NCBI GenBank assembly: GCA_018806915.1
Contig: JAGKQI010000031.1
Coordinates: forward strand, 310,001 to 374,000
Direction of reading: 5' to 3'
Source of the DNA: Phytophthora colocasiae
Lineage: Eukaryota; Oomycota; Peronosporomycetes; Peronosporales; Peronosporaceae
Length of the DNA stretch: 64,000 nucleotides
Below the pieces are notes generated by a model. It had not been told where the DNA came from. It ran no database searches and saw only the letters and a list, made by a program, of their open reading frames with translations. Every line of letters begins with the position of its first letter. Positions within the stretch are counted from its first letter, which is position 1. Both the position numbers and the translations under genes were made by a program. This document shows, piece by piece, positions 8,668 through 18,886 of the stretch.

Positions 8668-10869
8668 GTTGTCGCTGTTAAACGCCTGACGGTCTCGACT
8701 CTTGCGTTGAAAGGGGAAAGCTGCGGCCAAACCGGAGCAAAACGAAAAGTGGACGATGCGATGGCTGCAGTGCAAAAAGGCTCACCAATTTTTAATCTCT
8801 CGATGTGACCGCGTGGACGAGAGAGGCCTTGGACCTGCTCCAGTCATGGCGGAGCGCCAATCAGGGCAAATGCAAGAACGTGTGCGCGACGCTGACTGGG
8901 CCGTTTGTCCTGCTGCGATAGGCGAAGGCTGTGGCGCCGGCTCCTTATTGCTGGTGCTACAGTAGTGAGTCGTTCATAGACCGAGGCGCTGCCCGTGACG
9001 CGGAGCCCAAGTGGACACCGGATTGGCGCGCTTGGTGCATGCAATGGAGACTTTGCCCCGTCTCTTTTGGACTTGATTGGCAAGAGACAGATCCTGTAGA
9101 CGACAAGATGATGGGCAAAAGTCAAAGCTGAAGAAGCTACACTTGGACTTTGTAAGAAGCACAAACATACGGTTCCGGTGCAAGACTGGAGACTCTGATT
9201 CGTGATACCCTCGGATTAAAATTCCACTCCACAAGAACAAGGCCGAAGAAGGCCGAGAGTGTGACTCCTTCAGCGTTTCGAGCGCAACATTCACTTCAAC
9301 ACTGCATTGTACCGCGGGTGTTGCCGAAGACCTTCGGCTCGCTCGTCAATGAAGAACCCAGGACGAGAGATGGTCAGCCACTGCCATACCGGTAGGCGCT
9401 CAACTCGAGTCAACCCCTGTTTTGCGGGTATGATAAGCCTTCAATAAGTGATACAAGCTGGGAGGAAAGTGATGATAAAGTGTTGGCGGCAGGGGATGGG
9501 AGGTTTTGCCATGGAGCCACTACAGTGTAGTACACATGTACCGCTGGGGATGTGTTCAACCAAACGCTGGCTATGTCGCTGAAAAATCGATGCTTCGGTC
9601 TGTGCCACGCAGCGGCAGCGCTTCGTTATACATGTAACCCTGATCTAATCGCTGTCATCGAATATGTTCTCGGTCGACAGCTTTGTCGATTATATGTATA
9701 TAGAGTGAGGGGGGAGTTAGACTTTCGGATCTCCTGCCATTCATCCGGATCTTGTCGCTCATTACGATGACGGACGTATCCACGCTCATCAGCTCAGCCG
9801 TGTCAGGGATTCTTTGAGAACCGGATGTCATGTTTCGGGGCCCGTTCTGATGCTCATGTCGACGAAAACGATTTCAGCAATTGATTGGCGAGGAAGAGTG
9901 GGCTCCACTAAAACCTCCAACGTGTAGACTGGAAGTCGCAGAGTTGCGTCTCACCGCGCGCTCGAAGTCGCTGCACCTCGCAACTGGCATCGAAACGTGA
10001 AGTTTCGCAAGCCGTGTCATCGCGCGCAGCCGAGAGCTTCTTCCATTCGCATGCAGGCTCAAGCGAATCTTGCACGCCAGCTCATGAGGATGTAATTACA
10101 CTCAATTTACTTTACCTTCCGTTTCAAAGCACCTCTCGGAGCTTTTTGTGTACTTGTGTAAGTATGAGTCACGATACCCCTTTATCGCATTACTGTTTGC
10201 AAATTGTAATGCTTCCCATTCACAGGAACAAGCATTGTCCAGTTCGCACAGCACCGCATACTGTAGACGAATGTGGGCAAACGCATACCGTAAGATGAGT
10301 GTACAAAACAGTATTACACGTAGTACATGTATTACATTTGTTGGTCAGCAGCGGAATCAGTTTTTTCTTGTGAAAAATGTGAAAGTAGTGATACCATTTA
10401 TGCATGAAGCTTCGACGTGGACTAAAGAAACCGAGGTTCTTGGTAGAAATGAAATGGAAGATGCACCAAACTGCATCAACTAACGAATCTCTTACGTGTT
10501 TTTGGATTAGTTTCCACGAGATCAGCGAAAGGAGCAATTCGAAAAAAAGCCAAATGTTGTTGAAGTCTTAAGCTTTAGCACACTACATGGGGTGCGGCTT
10601 ATCTTCGAGTAAATTTCAGGGAAACTTCGAGTAAATTATATTTTGGAGGTTTTTGAAGTAAAATATAACAGAAAAAGATTAATTTCAAGTAGTTGGTTAA
10701 AAGGAGACAATGGAAGTAAGTTAGGTTTATTTAAAGTGGTTGGCTGGAAGCCGTTCATAGATACATCCATTTGCGTTTTGACGAGCCAAGATACCGTCGG
10801 GAGCGGAGCCAGTGACATCGCGGCTTCTTTCGAAGTGGACCAGCCACAGCCTGTTTCCAAGCGAATACG
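8668..10869. other. Long gene-free stretch
   Basis: Apart from the duplicated promoter DNA (about 8700-9150) I see no supported gene over 2.2 kb. Open frames such as 8756-8965 and 10148-10483 are short, lack domain-like composition and are not conserved with the paralogous promoter. Base composition becomes AT-rich after 10.1 kb. Confidence 0.5.
9060..9088. promoter_or_regulatory. GTCTCTT/AAGAGAC inverted repeat upstream of AAAP copy 2
   Basis: GTCTCTT and AAGAGAC face each other across 15 nt, in the same relative place as the 6567-6590 repeat upstream of the paralog. The spacer differs, but the arms and the adjacent TAGACGACA/TCGACGAAA block are similar. Confidence 0.4.
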
Positions 10870-11180
10870 TTTTGAAAACCTACTGGACGGCTCAATGTAT
10901 AAATGCATGCACAGCTACGGGAACAAAGGGTGCGCTAGAATATATCGCTGCGTGACACAGATTGTCCGAATCGCCTCCGACTCACGAAGTTCCAAGAAGA
11001 CCCCGACGGTACTGTGTAGTTCACGCTAGAAGTGGTAGAGAAGCACGGCACTGAAAAGGCTGCTGTTGTTCGTCAAGGAATCCATGGCGCTCTTTGCTTC
11101 ACGGTGGATCTGGACCCCGAAAATGCCGAAGGCTACTTCGTGACCGTTAAGAAGGAAGGAAATTTTTTGATTAACTAAAT
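10870..11180 (+). pseudogene. Degraded Cys/His zinc-finger (FLYWCH/MULE-like) fragment
   Basis: Two forward frames carry pieces of one protein-like segment. The first reads YKCMHSYGNKGCARIYRC and the next frame continues CPNRLRLTKFQEDPDGTV, then an in-frame TAG, then FTLEVVEKHGTEKAAVVRQ. Spaced Cys residues followed by an HG element resemble the zinc-binding FLYWCH-type N-terminus of Mutator-like transposases. One frame change and one stop make it non-functional. No catalytic domain follows. Assignment is tentative. Confidence 0.3.
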
Positions 11181-12402
11181 AGGTGGACAACTCTTTGGAC
11201 TAACTTGCCACGATCTCAAGCTAATTCAATAGATACATTGTTCTACGGTCAACCTAAATTTGGGGCATCGGCAGTTCATAACCTAACTGTTGAATCAGTA
11301 GCGTGATAGTTTACCGTTCACAGTTGAGCTCATCCGCATGCTGGTGAATAAACTGATAATGCATTCTGTATGACGACATGGATATTCGCCACATTTGGCA
11401 GTAGCGCCTTTGTTTTCTGTAGTCTCCATGTGGCATGAAACGTAACTGCAACGTTGACTCTCCATACCGGTAGTCACCTTTTGGTGCGTAGGCCCAGTTA
11501 TGGAATCCGGTATGACCACTACGGCGCCATCAGTGTCCAAGGCAATGGTACGAGCATCATGTTTATCATTTCTGGTTATTGTATCTGACAATTGCACGCA
11601 GATTCAGGCAATCCGACAGACATTTTTTGCGACTGTGCGAAGTTCTTTCATACAGGTTGGCAATGCTCCTACGTGGTGGCGGCTACGGCTCTACAGCGTG
11701 GCATCAGCGTTTAGGGAATTCTAAAATCCTTGCCGGTCAGAAAGCTGAGCGGTGGTCAACGCAAGCGGCCTGACCGTTAGCAGAAGGAGGCGACAATACT
11801 CACCGGTTCTCAGTTGACATTCTCATTCGAGACATGCTGAAATTCCCTGCACGACCTTTGCATTGGAATCTCATGAGAGAGTTTACGCTCGCTGCAGGTG
11901 CTAAATACGAGCAATATCGTCTCGGCAAAGTCGTATAAAAGACGGCATTTACTTCTGGATGACCACGTTTTCGCACGGTGCTCAAGTGAAGATGGAGTGC
12001 CAGGAGCTAGCCGAGTGTCTTAATCGAGTCTATACTCACGGGGCAGACGTTGCAGGAGCAGTGGCTTACTAGTTCTCGATGGGGCGGCTACAAGCGGTTT
12101 CTCAAGGATGCGCTAGTGAGAAGGCTTTAGAAGCTGAAGACTAAAGCTACCAGGTTAACTCTGTGACTGCAATACACTTCTGTGTTGATGTACTTTAAAT
12201 GTATCTTTTTTTAGTTTTACTCGCAAATGCGCTTTTAGCGATCTCGATTACTCGAAATTCATCCTTTTGAAGGATTACTTGAATTGACTCCGATTTTACT
12301 CGTGTTTAAGCCCGTTCGCACTACATGTACCGACACTATCGTTTTCAATACAACACAAGATGTAGTACGGTGTGCGATCCACTAATTGAGTTACCGGGGT
12401 AC
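11181..12402. other. Gene-free stretch before mucin-like copy 2
   Basis: Several short frames (11500-12130) have protein-like patches but frequent stops, as in an old pseudogene or transposon relic. Nothing can be named. Confidence 0.4.
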
Positions 12403-12954
12403 TTACAAGAAATAAGTGGCGACGGTCATGGCCACAGCGGCAGCTGCTCCCATGGTGAGCTGAGAAGCATCGCTTGATCCAGAAGCACTGGCAGAAGCTG
12501 AAGCTGCAGTCGTGGTTGAGTCACCCGAAGACGAAGACACCGTAGTTGTAGAGCTCAATGACGAGTCGGTGGTAGAAGTGGTCGAATCGCTAGATCCGAT
12601 TGCTCCAGTCGAACTGGAAGATCCAACCGAAGTGTCCACTGCGGAACTTCCTGTCATTCCAACGGCTGCAGTGGTTCCCGTTCCAGAGGCCGCAGTGGTG
12701 GCACCAGTGTCAGGTGCGGCGGTAGCGCTGGTGGAGGACGTAGCACCAGTAGCTCCAGTAGCTCCCGTTGAGCCGGTAGTGGTGGCTCCAGTTGTACCAG
12801 TAGCAGGGGTCACTGCTGGAGATGCAGCGCCTGGTGTTCCTGTCGCGCCTGTGGTGGTGGCACCGTTCGTAGTCGCTGCGGTACCGGTAGCAGCCTGTCC
12901 GGAGACGCCAGCAACGGCGAGGGCAGCGATGACGAGGACCTGGAAGAACTTCAT
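12403..12954 (-). CDS. Secreted Ser/Thr/Ala-rich mucin-like protein, copy 2
   Basis: 183 aa. The signal peptide [20 protein letters not shown] is identical to that of copies 1 and 4. A Thr/Ser/Ala/Gly body with a GAT tripeptide block of three units follows, then [17 protein letters not shown] and a hydrophobic tail ending MTVATYFL, as for a GPI-anchor signal. It is intact. The minus-strand initiator-like TCATTCTCATATT lies at about 13010-13022. It sits tail-away from copy 3 (divergent starts 600 bp apart), so the pair may be an inverted duplication. Predicted location: cell surface or wall. Function unknown. Confidence 0.85.
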   Translation of the reverse strand: MKFFQVLVIAALAVAGVSGQAATGTAATTNGATTTGATGTPGAASPAVTPATGTTGATTTGSTGATGATGATSSTSATAAPDTGATTAASGTGTTAAVGMTGSSAVDTSVGSSSSTGAIGSSDSTTSTTDSSLSSTTTVSSSSGDSTTTAASASASASGSSDASQLTMGAAAAVAMTVATYFL

Positions 12955-13554
12955 GGTTGGTTGGAGTTGAGGAGATACGGTAACTTGAGGACTTGAGGTC
13001 TTGGCGGTGAATATGAGAATGAGGGCATTTCAATTGCGCGAGTTAAGCGGAGGGAGAGGCATAAGTTGGTGCTGGTTTGGTGTCTAATTGGGATGATACC
13101 TTTTCTTCTTCCATATGCTAGCCTTGTGGAACAGTAACCGGTTGTGTTGAGACGATGTCCATACGAATCCTAGATTTGTGGGGTTCCGAGCCAATCTACA
13201 TGTAGACATGTTTTATCACGTTTTGAAAATCATTAGGATGCCATAATGATAAATCCGGATGTTCGTGATGCATGTGTTCCTATGGAGAACCTGCATTCAA
13301 TAAAATCGAATACTTTTGCCCAGGTTGAGTTTTAGAACCGTTAGAACTGGGCACCGTTCTGAGTTCATCGAACAACTTACCGCATTGCGAAAACTATCCC
13401 ATGTTACACCTGGAAATTGACCAGCCACTATTGCTTCCACATGTTCCAAGACGTATGGTCATTTTCTCGGAAACTATAGTAGTCTCCCCCCCCGTTCAAC
13501 TCAGCCTCCAAGTCCCGAAGTCTCCACCTCAATCTACCAAAAACCCAACCAACC
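12955..13554. other. Divergent promoter region of mucin-like copies 2 and 3
   Basis: 600 bp between two oppositely oriented paralogs. An initiator-like motif for copy 2 lies at 13007-13022 on the minus strand. No corresponding strong motif is visible for copy 3, only a C run at 13487-13494. Confidence 0.45.
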
Positions 13555-14123
13555 ATGAGGGTTTTCCAGATCCTTGTCATCGCCGCCCTCGCCGTTGCCG
13601 GCGTCCCCGGACAGGCTGCTACGGTACCGCAGCGACTACGAACGGTGCCACCACCACAGGCGCGACAGGAACACCAGGCGCTGCATCTCCAGCAGTGACC
13701 CCTGCTACTGGTACAACTGGAGCCACCACTACCGGCTCAACGGGAGCTACTGGTGCTACTGGTGCTACTGGTGCTACTGGTGCTACGTCCTCCACCAGCG
13801 CTACCGCCGCACCTGACACTGGTGCCACCACTGCGGACTCTGGAACGGGAACCACTGCAGCCGTTGGAACGACCGGAAGTTCCGCAGTGGACACGTCGGT
13901 TGGATCTTCCAGCTCCACCGGAGCTGTTGGATCCAGCGGTTCGACCACTTCGACGACCGACTCGTCCTCGAGCTCTGCAACTACGGTGTCTTCGTCTTCG
14001 GGCGACTCAACCACGACTGCTGCTTCAGCCTCAGCGAGTGCTTCTGGATCGAGCGGTGCTCCTCAACTCACCATGGGTGCTGCCACCGCTACGGTCATGG
14101 TCGCCGCCACTTACTTCTTGTAA
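13555..14123 (+). pseudogene. Mucin-like protein, copy 3, frameshifted near residue 23
   Basis: Starts [20 protein letters not shown] at 13555. At about 13620 the sequence GCTACGGTACC has one base fewer than GCTACCGGTACC of copy 2, so the signal-peptide frame does not reach the mucin-like body. The body then continues in the next frame to the stop at 14123, with the same C-terminal [17 protein letters not shown] and hydrophobic tail. Everything else looks intact (569 bp, one short of a 189-aa protein), so the break is recent or a sequencing error. It has the longest clean GAT block in the family (five units, 13743-13788). Confidence 0.7.
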
Positions 14124-14615
14124 ACTCGTCATGGTGAGCACAAAGATAGCTTGTAAATGGTAGAGTAATAGATATCCTTCTTTGCATCTATTGAAACGTT
14201 GAAGAGCTCCGTATCCTCTGGTTATAGATATTTCACCTTTTGGGGATCTTGTGTTCCGCCTGAGTCCGTGTGTTTTGAGTGGCCGAATCAGGGCTGAAAC
14301 TTGGTACAAGTATAAAAAATCGATTAGAGCAGCACATGATGCCTCTGCAAGGCACTACCACCCGTGTTCCACACACACACACATCCCGGGTTTAAGCGCA
14401 ATTGTCAGAAGCTTCCACGTTATCGACTACGTGACCCACCCGAATACGTTATTATGATGACAATGTTGTTTCAAGGTAGTAGTAGTGTTCTGCAGTAGTA
14501 CTACAAAAGTGCTTTCCAAAACGTAGTATTAATATATTTACTTTGCCACACCAATCGTAAACAATATATTCCACGCCCACTAAAAATTGGTCCAGTCCTA
14601 AAAGCCCGCGTCGAT
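14124..14615. other. Intergenic region before the SNW gene
   Basis: No gene seen. It contains a short (GTA) run and an imperfect palindrome near 14476-14507 and a CCACGCCCACT block 40 bp upstream of the SNW start, which may be promoter material. Confidence 0.4.
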
Positions 14616-16982
14616 ATGAACGCTCTGTTCCCAGCGCCTGTGCGCTCGTATACGACCTTCTCGGACGCCGCTCCTGCCCCAGCAGCTGCCTCTACGCCTG
14701 CGCAACGTCCCTCCAGCGCCGACATTCCTCGCTACCCGCTCCGAGTGAAGCAGCAGTTCGTTCCGCGTCGAAATGAGGACTTTGGGGACGGCGGCGCATA
14801 CCCTGAGCTTCACATTGCCCAATTTCCGCTTGGAATGGGTAAAAAAGGTGGAAATGGGTCTAGTGCTAAAAATAGCGGGACCTTAGCCCTCCAAGTACGT
14901 GGCGAAGATGGCAAAGTAGCGTACGACGCTATTGTGACCCAGCAACATCGAGACAAAACCAAAGTGTACACAAAGTTCAGCGACATCGTGGAGAAGGACG
15001 GAGATGCTGCAGCCCTTGCACTGCCCAGCAGAGACGAAGAAGTGGAGACGGCCAATCGCACGAGAGACGCACTACAAGCTCTTGTGCAGGGCAAAGTAGC
15101 CAGCTCTTTGCCGACCAATGTCGGCCGCCAGAAGAGCGCTAAGGAAACAGCCAAGTACATTCGCTACACGCCCAATGACCAGGGCACTTCAGGAGTAGCT
15201 AAGCAGCGGATTATCCGTATGGTGGAAGTGGCGAAAGACCCAATGGAACCGCCCAAGTTTCAGCATACCAAGGCTGTGCGTGGACCTCCTTCTCCACCGG
15301 TGCCAGTGCTGCACTCACCTCCCAGGAAACTTACAGTGGCGGATCAACAGTCGTGGAAGATCCCACCGTGCATTTCCAACTGGAAGAACTCGAAAGGTTT
15401 TACGATTGCACTGGACAAACGTCTTGCAGCTGACGGACGAGGATTGCAGCAAGTGACTGTGAACGATAACTTTGCAAGCTTGTCGGAAGCTCTGGCTATT
15501 GCAGAGAGGAAGGCGAGAGAAGAGGTGAACATGCGTGCACAGGTGCAGAAGAAGCTAGCGATGAAACAGAAGGAGCAGAAGGAGAACGAGCTGCGAGAAT
15601 TAGCGTCCAAGGCCCGCATGGAGCGTGCAGGTATCCGTGCTGACAGTGAAGACGAAGAGGAGGACCGCAGCCGACGTCGTCGCTCATCCAGTGCTGGAAG
15701 CGACCGTCGCCGTCGTTATAGTAATGACGACGACGACAGCGACGCCGAAGGACGTCGGGAGCGAGACCAGATCCGCCGGGAGCGCAAGAAGGAGCGTGAA
15801 CGTGAGATGCGCATGGAAAAATTAGGCAAGAAGGGCAAGCTGGCACGTGACCAAGACCGTGATATTTCCGAGAAGATTGCACTTGGTCAGCTCCAAGGTG
15901 GTGGCAAGGCTGACGGCAGTGACGGCATGTTCGACTCGCGGTTGTTCAACCAGTCGCAAGGCATCAGCTCTGGGTTTGGCCAGGAAGACGAGTACAATGT
16001 GTACTCAAAGCCGATGGTGGACCGGGGCAAAGCCAGCGTGTACCGCCCCAAGGGTGATGACGGTGCTTTTGACGCTGATAAGGAATATGACGAGCTGAAG
16101 GGCGGTCACCAGAAGCGCTTTAAAGCCGATAAGCAGTTCCGTGGCACCGAGGCGGTGGCGCGTGGAGGTGGTCGCGATGGACCAGTGCAGTTCTCGTTCG
16201 ACAACGTAAAGGATGAAGATGATGATGATGCTCACAAGACACGAGCTCCTGAGGCTGACCGCGAAGTCGAGCGCCGAAAACCTTTCGAGTCTCCACGAAA
16301 GACGCGTTCTCCGTCAGGTTCACCTCCACAATCCCGGAGCCGTGGTCGTTCACCGTCTGGATCTCCACTTCGCTCTCGAGGGCGTAACCGCTCTCCTTCA
16401 GAGTCCCCGCCGCGGTCAAGAGGCCGTGGTCGTTCTCCTTCGGGCTCTCCACCGCATTCTCGAGGCCGGAACCGTTCTCCTTCAGACTCCCCGCCACGTT
16501 CAAGAGGTCGTGGTCGTTCTCTATCAGAGTCCCCGCCGCGTTCAAGAGGCCGTGGTCGTTCTCCTTCGCGTTCACCACCCCGTTCAAGAGGTCGAGGTCG
16601 CTCTCCGTCCAGATCGCCGCTGCGTCCACGTGGCCGTTCCCCTTCACCATTCCGTAGTCGTGATCGTTCAGCGCCGCGTGGACGCAAACGCTCACCTTCG
16701 CGCTCTCCTTCGTATTCTCGGGAGCGTGGTCGACCGCGTCCGCGTTCGCGCTCTCCCTCATATTCGCGCGGTCGTAGCAGCCGTCGGCGCTCACCGTCTT
16801 ACTCCCGTTCTCGACGATCTTCTTCTCGCTCTCGCAGCAGGGATGGGGACCGTAAGCGCCGCCGCCGTTCTTCCAGTGAAGACAGCGACGATGACCCGTT
16901 CGGACTAGACCAGTTTCTCACTGATGCTCGCAAGGGAGCTGGTGATGAGCGTCGCTCTCCTGACCGCCGTCGCCGTCGCTAA
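14616..16982 (+). CDS. SNW1: SNW/SKIP-family splicing and transcription factor with C-terminal RS domain
   Basis: A 788-aa single-exon protein. The N-terminus carries the family pattern (YPLRVKQQFVPRRNEDFGDG near residue 42, AYPELHIAQFPLGMG near 60). The SNW domain spans about 160-340 and includes IPPCISNWKNSKGFTIALDK (SNWK near 254) and DGRGLQQVTVNDNFASLSEA, followed by a Lys/Glu helical segment. SNW proteins (Prp45, SKIP, Bx42) join the Prp19-related complex of the activated spliceosome and act as transcription co-regulators in the nucleus. Family members are usually about 380-620 aa. Here the acidic/basic middle is followed by an RS tail (residues about 564-760) built from tandem 14-residue SPSGSPPRSRGRGR-type repeats. 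The very C-terminus (DPFGLDQFLTDARKG) resembles the conserved C-terminal box of the family, so the RS block is inserted before it and not merely appended. Confidence 0.92.
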   Translation: MNALFPAPVRSYTTFSDAAPAPAAASTPAQRPSSADIPRYPLRVKQQFVPRRNEDFGDGGAYPELHIAQFPLGMGKKGGNGSSAKNSGTLALQVRGEDGKVAYDAIVTQQHRDKTKVYTKFSDIVEKDGDAAALALPSRDEEVETANRTRDALQALVQGKVASSLPTNVGRQKSAKETAKYIRYTPNDQGTSGVAKQRIIRMVEVAKDPMEPPKFQHTKAVRGPPSPPVPVLHSPPRKLTVADQQSWKIPPCISNWKNSKGFTIALDKRLAADGRGLQQVTVNDNFASLSEALAIAERKAREEVNMRAQVQKKLAMKQKEQKENELRELASKARMERAGIRADSEDEEEDRSRRRRSSSAGSDRRRRYSNDDDDSDAEGRRERDQIRRERKKEREREMRMEKLGKKGKLARDQDRDISEKIALGQLQGGGKADGSDGMFDSRLFNQSQGISSGFGQEDEYNVYSKPMVDRGKASVYRPKGDDGAFDADKEYDELKGGHQKRFKADKQFRGTEAVARGGGRDGPVQFSFDNVKDEDDDDAHKTRAPEADREVERRKPFESPRKTRSPSGSPPQSRSRGRSPSGSPLRSRGRNRSPSESPPRSRGRGRSPSGSPPHSRGRNRSPSDSPPRSRGRGRSLSESPPRSRGRGRSPSRSPPRSRGRGRSPSRSPLRPRGRSPSPFRSRDRSAPRGRKRSPSRSPSYSRERGRPRPRSRSPSYSRGRSSRRRSPSYSRSRRSSSRSRSRDGDRKRRRRSSSEDSDDDPFGLDQFLTDARKGAGDERRSPDRRRRR
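16307..16636 (+). repeat. 42-bp tandem repeat encoding the RS repeats of the SNW protein
   Basis: About 7.8 in-frame units of 42 bp, each encoding SPS-x-SPP-x-SRGR-x-R. Units vary at codon 4 (Gly, Glu, Asp, Arg) and at the Gly/Asn position before the final Arg. All unit lengths keep frame. Confidence 0.85.
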
Positions 16983-17286
16983 GGTGTCATTTTGTGGCAA
17001 AGAATGGTCAATGCAAAAGCCGTAGAGATGATTTGAAGCGAAGTACACTGAATCAAGCTTCGATAGGGTAACATGTCATGAAAGAGGTCGTTGCACGTGA
17101 AATACATGCCTTTGAACTGATAGACGTTATGGTGCCCTAGGTGAACTGGTTGGTATCCATGAAAAGACAAGACGTGGTAACAGAACCGAAATGTATTCTT
17201 ATGCACTATGTCACAGAGGTAAGCTAAGCTAACACACTTGAAAGGCTCTACCATAACTTACTCGGGTGTCAAGGTTGCTCCACAGC
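16983..17286. other. Intergenic region between SNW gene and mucin-like copy 4
   Basis: Convergent 3' flanks; no gene or distinctive element seen. Confidence 0.45.
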
Positions 17287-17854
17287 TTACAAAAAGTAAG
17301 TGGCGGCGGCCATGACAGTAGCGGCGGCAGCACCCATGGTGAGCTGAGAAGCACCGCTCGATCCAGATGCACTCGCTGAGGCAGAAGCTGCGGTCGTGGT
17401 AGAGTCACCCGAAGATGAAGACACCGTAGTTGACGAGCCCAGGGACGAGTCCGTCGTTGATGTGGCCGAGTCGCTGGATCCAACAGCTCCGGTGGAGCTG
17501 GAAGAACCAACCGACGTGTCCACTGCGGAACTTCCTGTCGTTCCAACGGCTGCAGTGGTTCCTGTTCCAGAGGCCGCAGTGGTGGCACCAGTGTCAGGTG
17601 CGGCGGTAGCGCTGGTGGAGGACGTAGCACCAGTAGCACCAGTAGCACCAGTAGCACCAGTGACTCCCGTTGAGCCGGTAGTGGTGGCTCCAGTTGTACC
17701 AGTAGCGGGTCACTGCTGGAGATGCAGCGCCTGGTGTTCCTGTCGTGCCTGTGGTGGTGGCACCGTTCGTAGTCGCTGCGGTACCGGTAGCAGCCTGTCC
17801 GGAGACGCCGGCAACGGCGAGGGCAGCGATGACGAGGACCTGGAAGAACTTCAT
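17287..17854 (-). pseudogene. Mucin-like protein, copy 4, frameshifted mid-body
   Basis: Starts [20 protein letters not shown] at 17854 and reads [14 protein letters not shown]. At about 17705, GTAGCGGGTCAC replaces GTAGCAGGGGTCAC of copy 2 (two bases fewer on the plus strand). The frame then changes and the rest of the body and the GPI-like tail (ending MAAATYFL) are in another frame down to the stop at 17287. The total length of 568 bp is two short of a 189-aa protein, so the gene is otherwise complete. The GAT region holds four GAT units plus one GVT. Confidence 0.7.
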
Positions 17855-18136
17855 GGTTGAGAGTTTGACTTGGAGTGGAAACTTGCGCACTTGAAAGTGG
17901 AATTGAGAAGGAGAAGGTTTGAACGTGGTCGACTCGGACAAGGACGAGGGAGAGGAATGCATCATACGGAGCTGGTCGTCCTCTTTCGCTGGTTTACCAT
18001 ACGACCACCTGTTTCCAGAGTTGTGGCTCAACCATGTGAGACCTACATGGTCAACCCTGCTGTTGTCTGTTTCTACGGATGAAACTCAGACAGATGTACG
18101 TATATTTCTCTGTTGCATCCGTCTCCTCCAAGAAAC

Positions 18137-18886
18137 TTACGCCTTGTTAGCTTTGCTGCTGGTCTTGCTTGAATGTGTCTTCTGGACAGTCTTCTTGGTC
18201 GTCTTCAAGACCTCCACGTGAATGATGTTGGGGGTTTCTTCAACCTTTCGAGCTGTTCTGGATCGGGTGGTAACGTCACTAACTGGAGGTCCTTGCAACG
18301 GGTGATCCACATACTGCTCGCTATTTTCCTCAGGGAAGCCCGTAAGATGAGGGAAGTTGATGAGGTATCCCTCGTTCACGTTGAAGTGAGTCATGTAGAA
18401 CTTGAGCTGCTTCGTATGCTCCGATTTGAGTCCCGTCGTGACTGCTTTAAGCTCAAGAATCACAGCCTTTTCCAGTTTTAAATACAGATCCACTCGTCGA
18501 GTTCCAACCTTTTGTCCTTTGTACTCGATGGGAATTTCCACCTCAGAGAGTACAGTCACTCCTCGGTCTTTAAGCTCCAAAGCCAGCGCTCTTTGGTACG
18601 TAGCTTCAAGGTTATATGGTCCAAGAACTTGGGACACCTCGTTGCAAATAGCTGGTAGCTCTTCTTTAAGTTGTTTGGAGCTTGTGATCTTGGGGAGAGA
18701 TTTAGTCGACTCTCGAGGCTCTCCGAACGAAATCTTGTGCAGATTTTCAGTCAGCTCTGCAATTGCAACGTGTATTTTGCTTTCCGCATCTTGTTCGTGC
18801 TCATCCTGGTTGTTGCCACGCTCTTGCGATGCAAAAGTTGCAGTTGCAGTGGCAAACTTGGCTGGAGTTTGACTTCTAGTGTTCAT
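18137..18886 (-). CDS. GxxExxY-type PD-(D/E)XK superfamily protein
   Basis: From the ATG at 18886, 249 aa. The core at about residues 80-180 matches the GxxExxY family: LGPYNLEATY at 88-97 (Gly89, Glu94, Tyr97), a segment IPIEYKGQKVGTRRVDLYL with Asp133, then AVILELKAV with Glu145 and Lys147, then QLKFYM and a GYLINFP block near 173. Asp-(x)11-Glu-x-Lys is the PD-(D/E)XK nuclease-fold signature. The family is widespread in bacteria and patchy in eukaryotes; its biochemical role is not established. The N-terminal 75 residues and the basic Ser/Thr/Lys tail (ending KTHSSKTSSKANKA) are extensions. It shares an 87-bp promoter interval with the TTLL gene. Horizontal origin is plausible but unproven here. 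Confidence 0.8.
   Translation of the reverse strand: MNTRSQTPAKFATATATFASQERGNNQDEHEQDAESKIHVAIAELTENLHKISFGEPRESTKSLPKITSSKQLKEELPAICNEVSQVLGPYNLEATYQRALALELKDRGVTVLSEVEIPIEYKGQKVGTRRVDLYLKLEKAVILELKAVTTGLKSEHTKQLKFYMTHFNVNEGYLINFPHLTGFPEENSEQYVDHPLQGPPVSDVTTRSRTARKVEETPNIIHVEVLKTTKKTVQKTHSSKTSSKANKA

Noticed and set aside
12512..12970. Acidic Val/Pro/Glu-rich open frames antisense to the mucin-like genes (also at 1296-1739, 13619-14014, 17396-17860)
   Set aside because: Third-position bias of the Thr/Ser/Ala repeats leaves the antisense frame open; the peptides are pure compositional shadows.
16213..16908. Long His/Val-rich open frame and its reverse counterparts over the SNW RS repeats
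   Set aside because: Off-frame readings of the 42-bp repeat; no independent start or domain.
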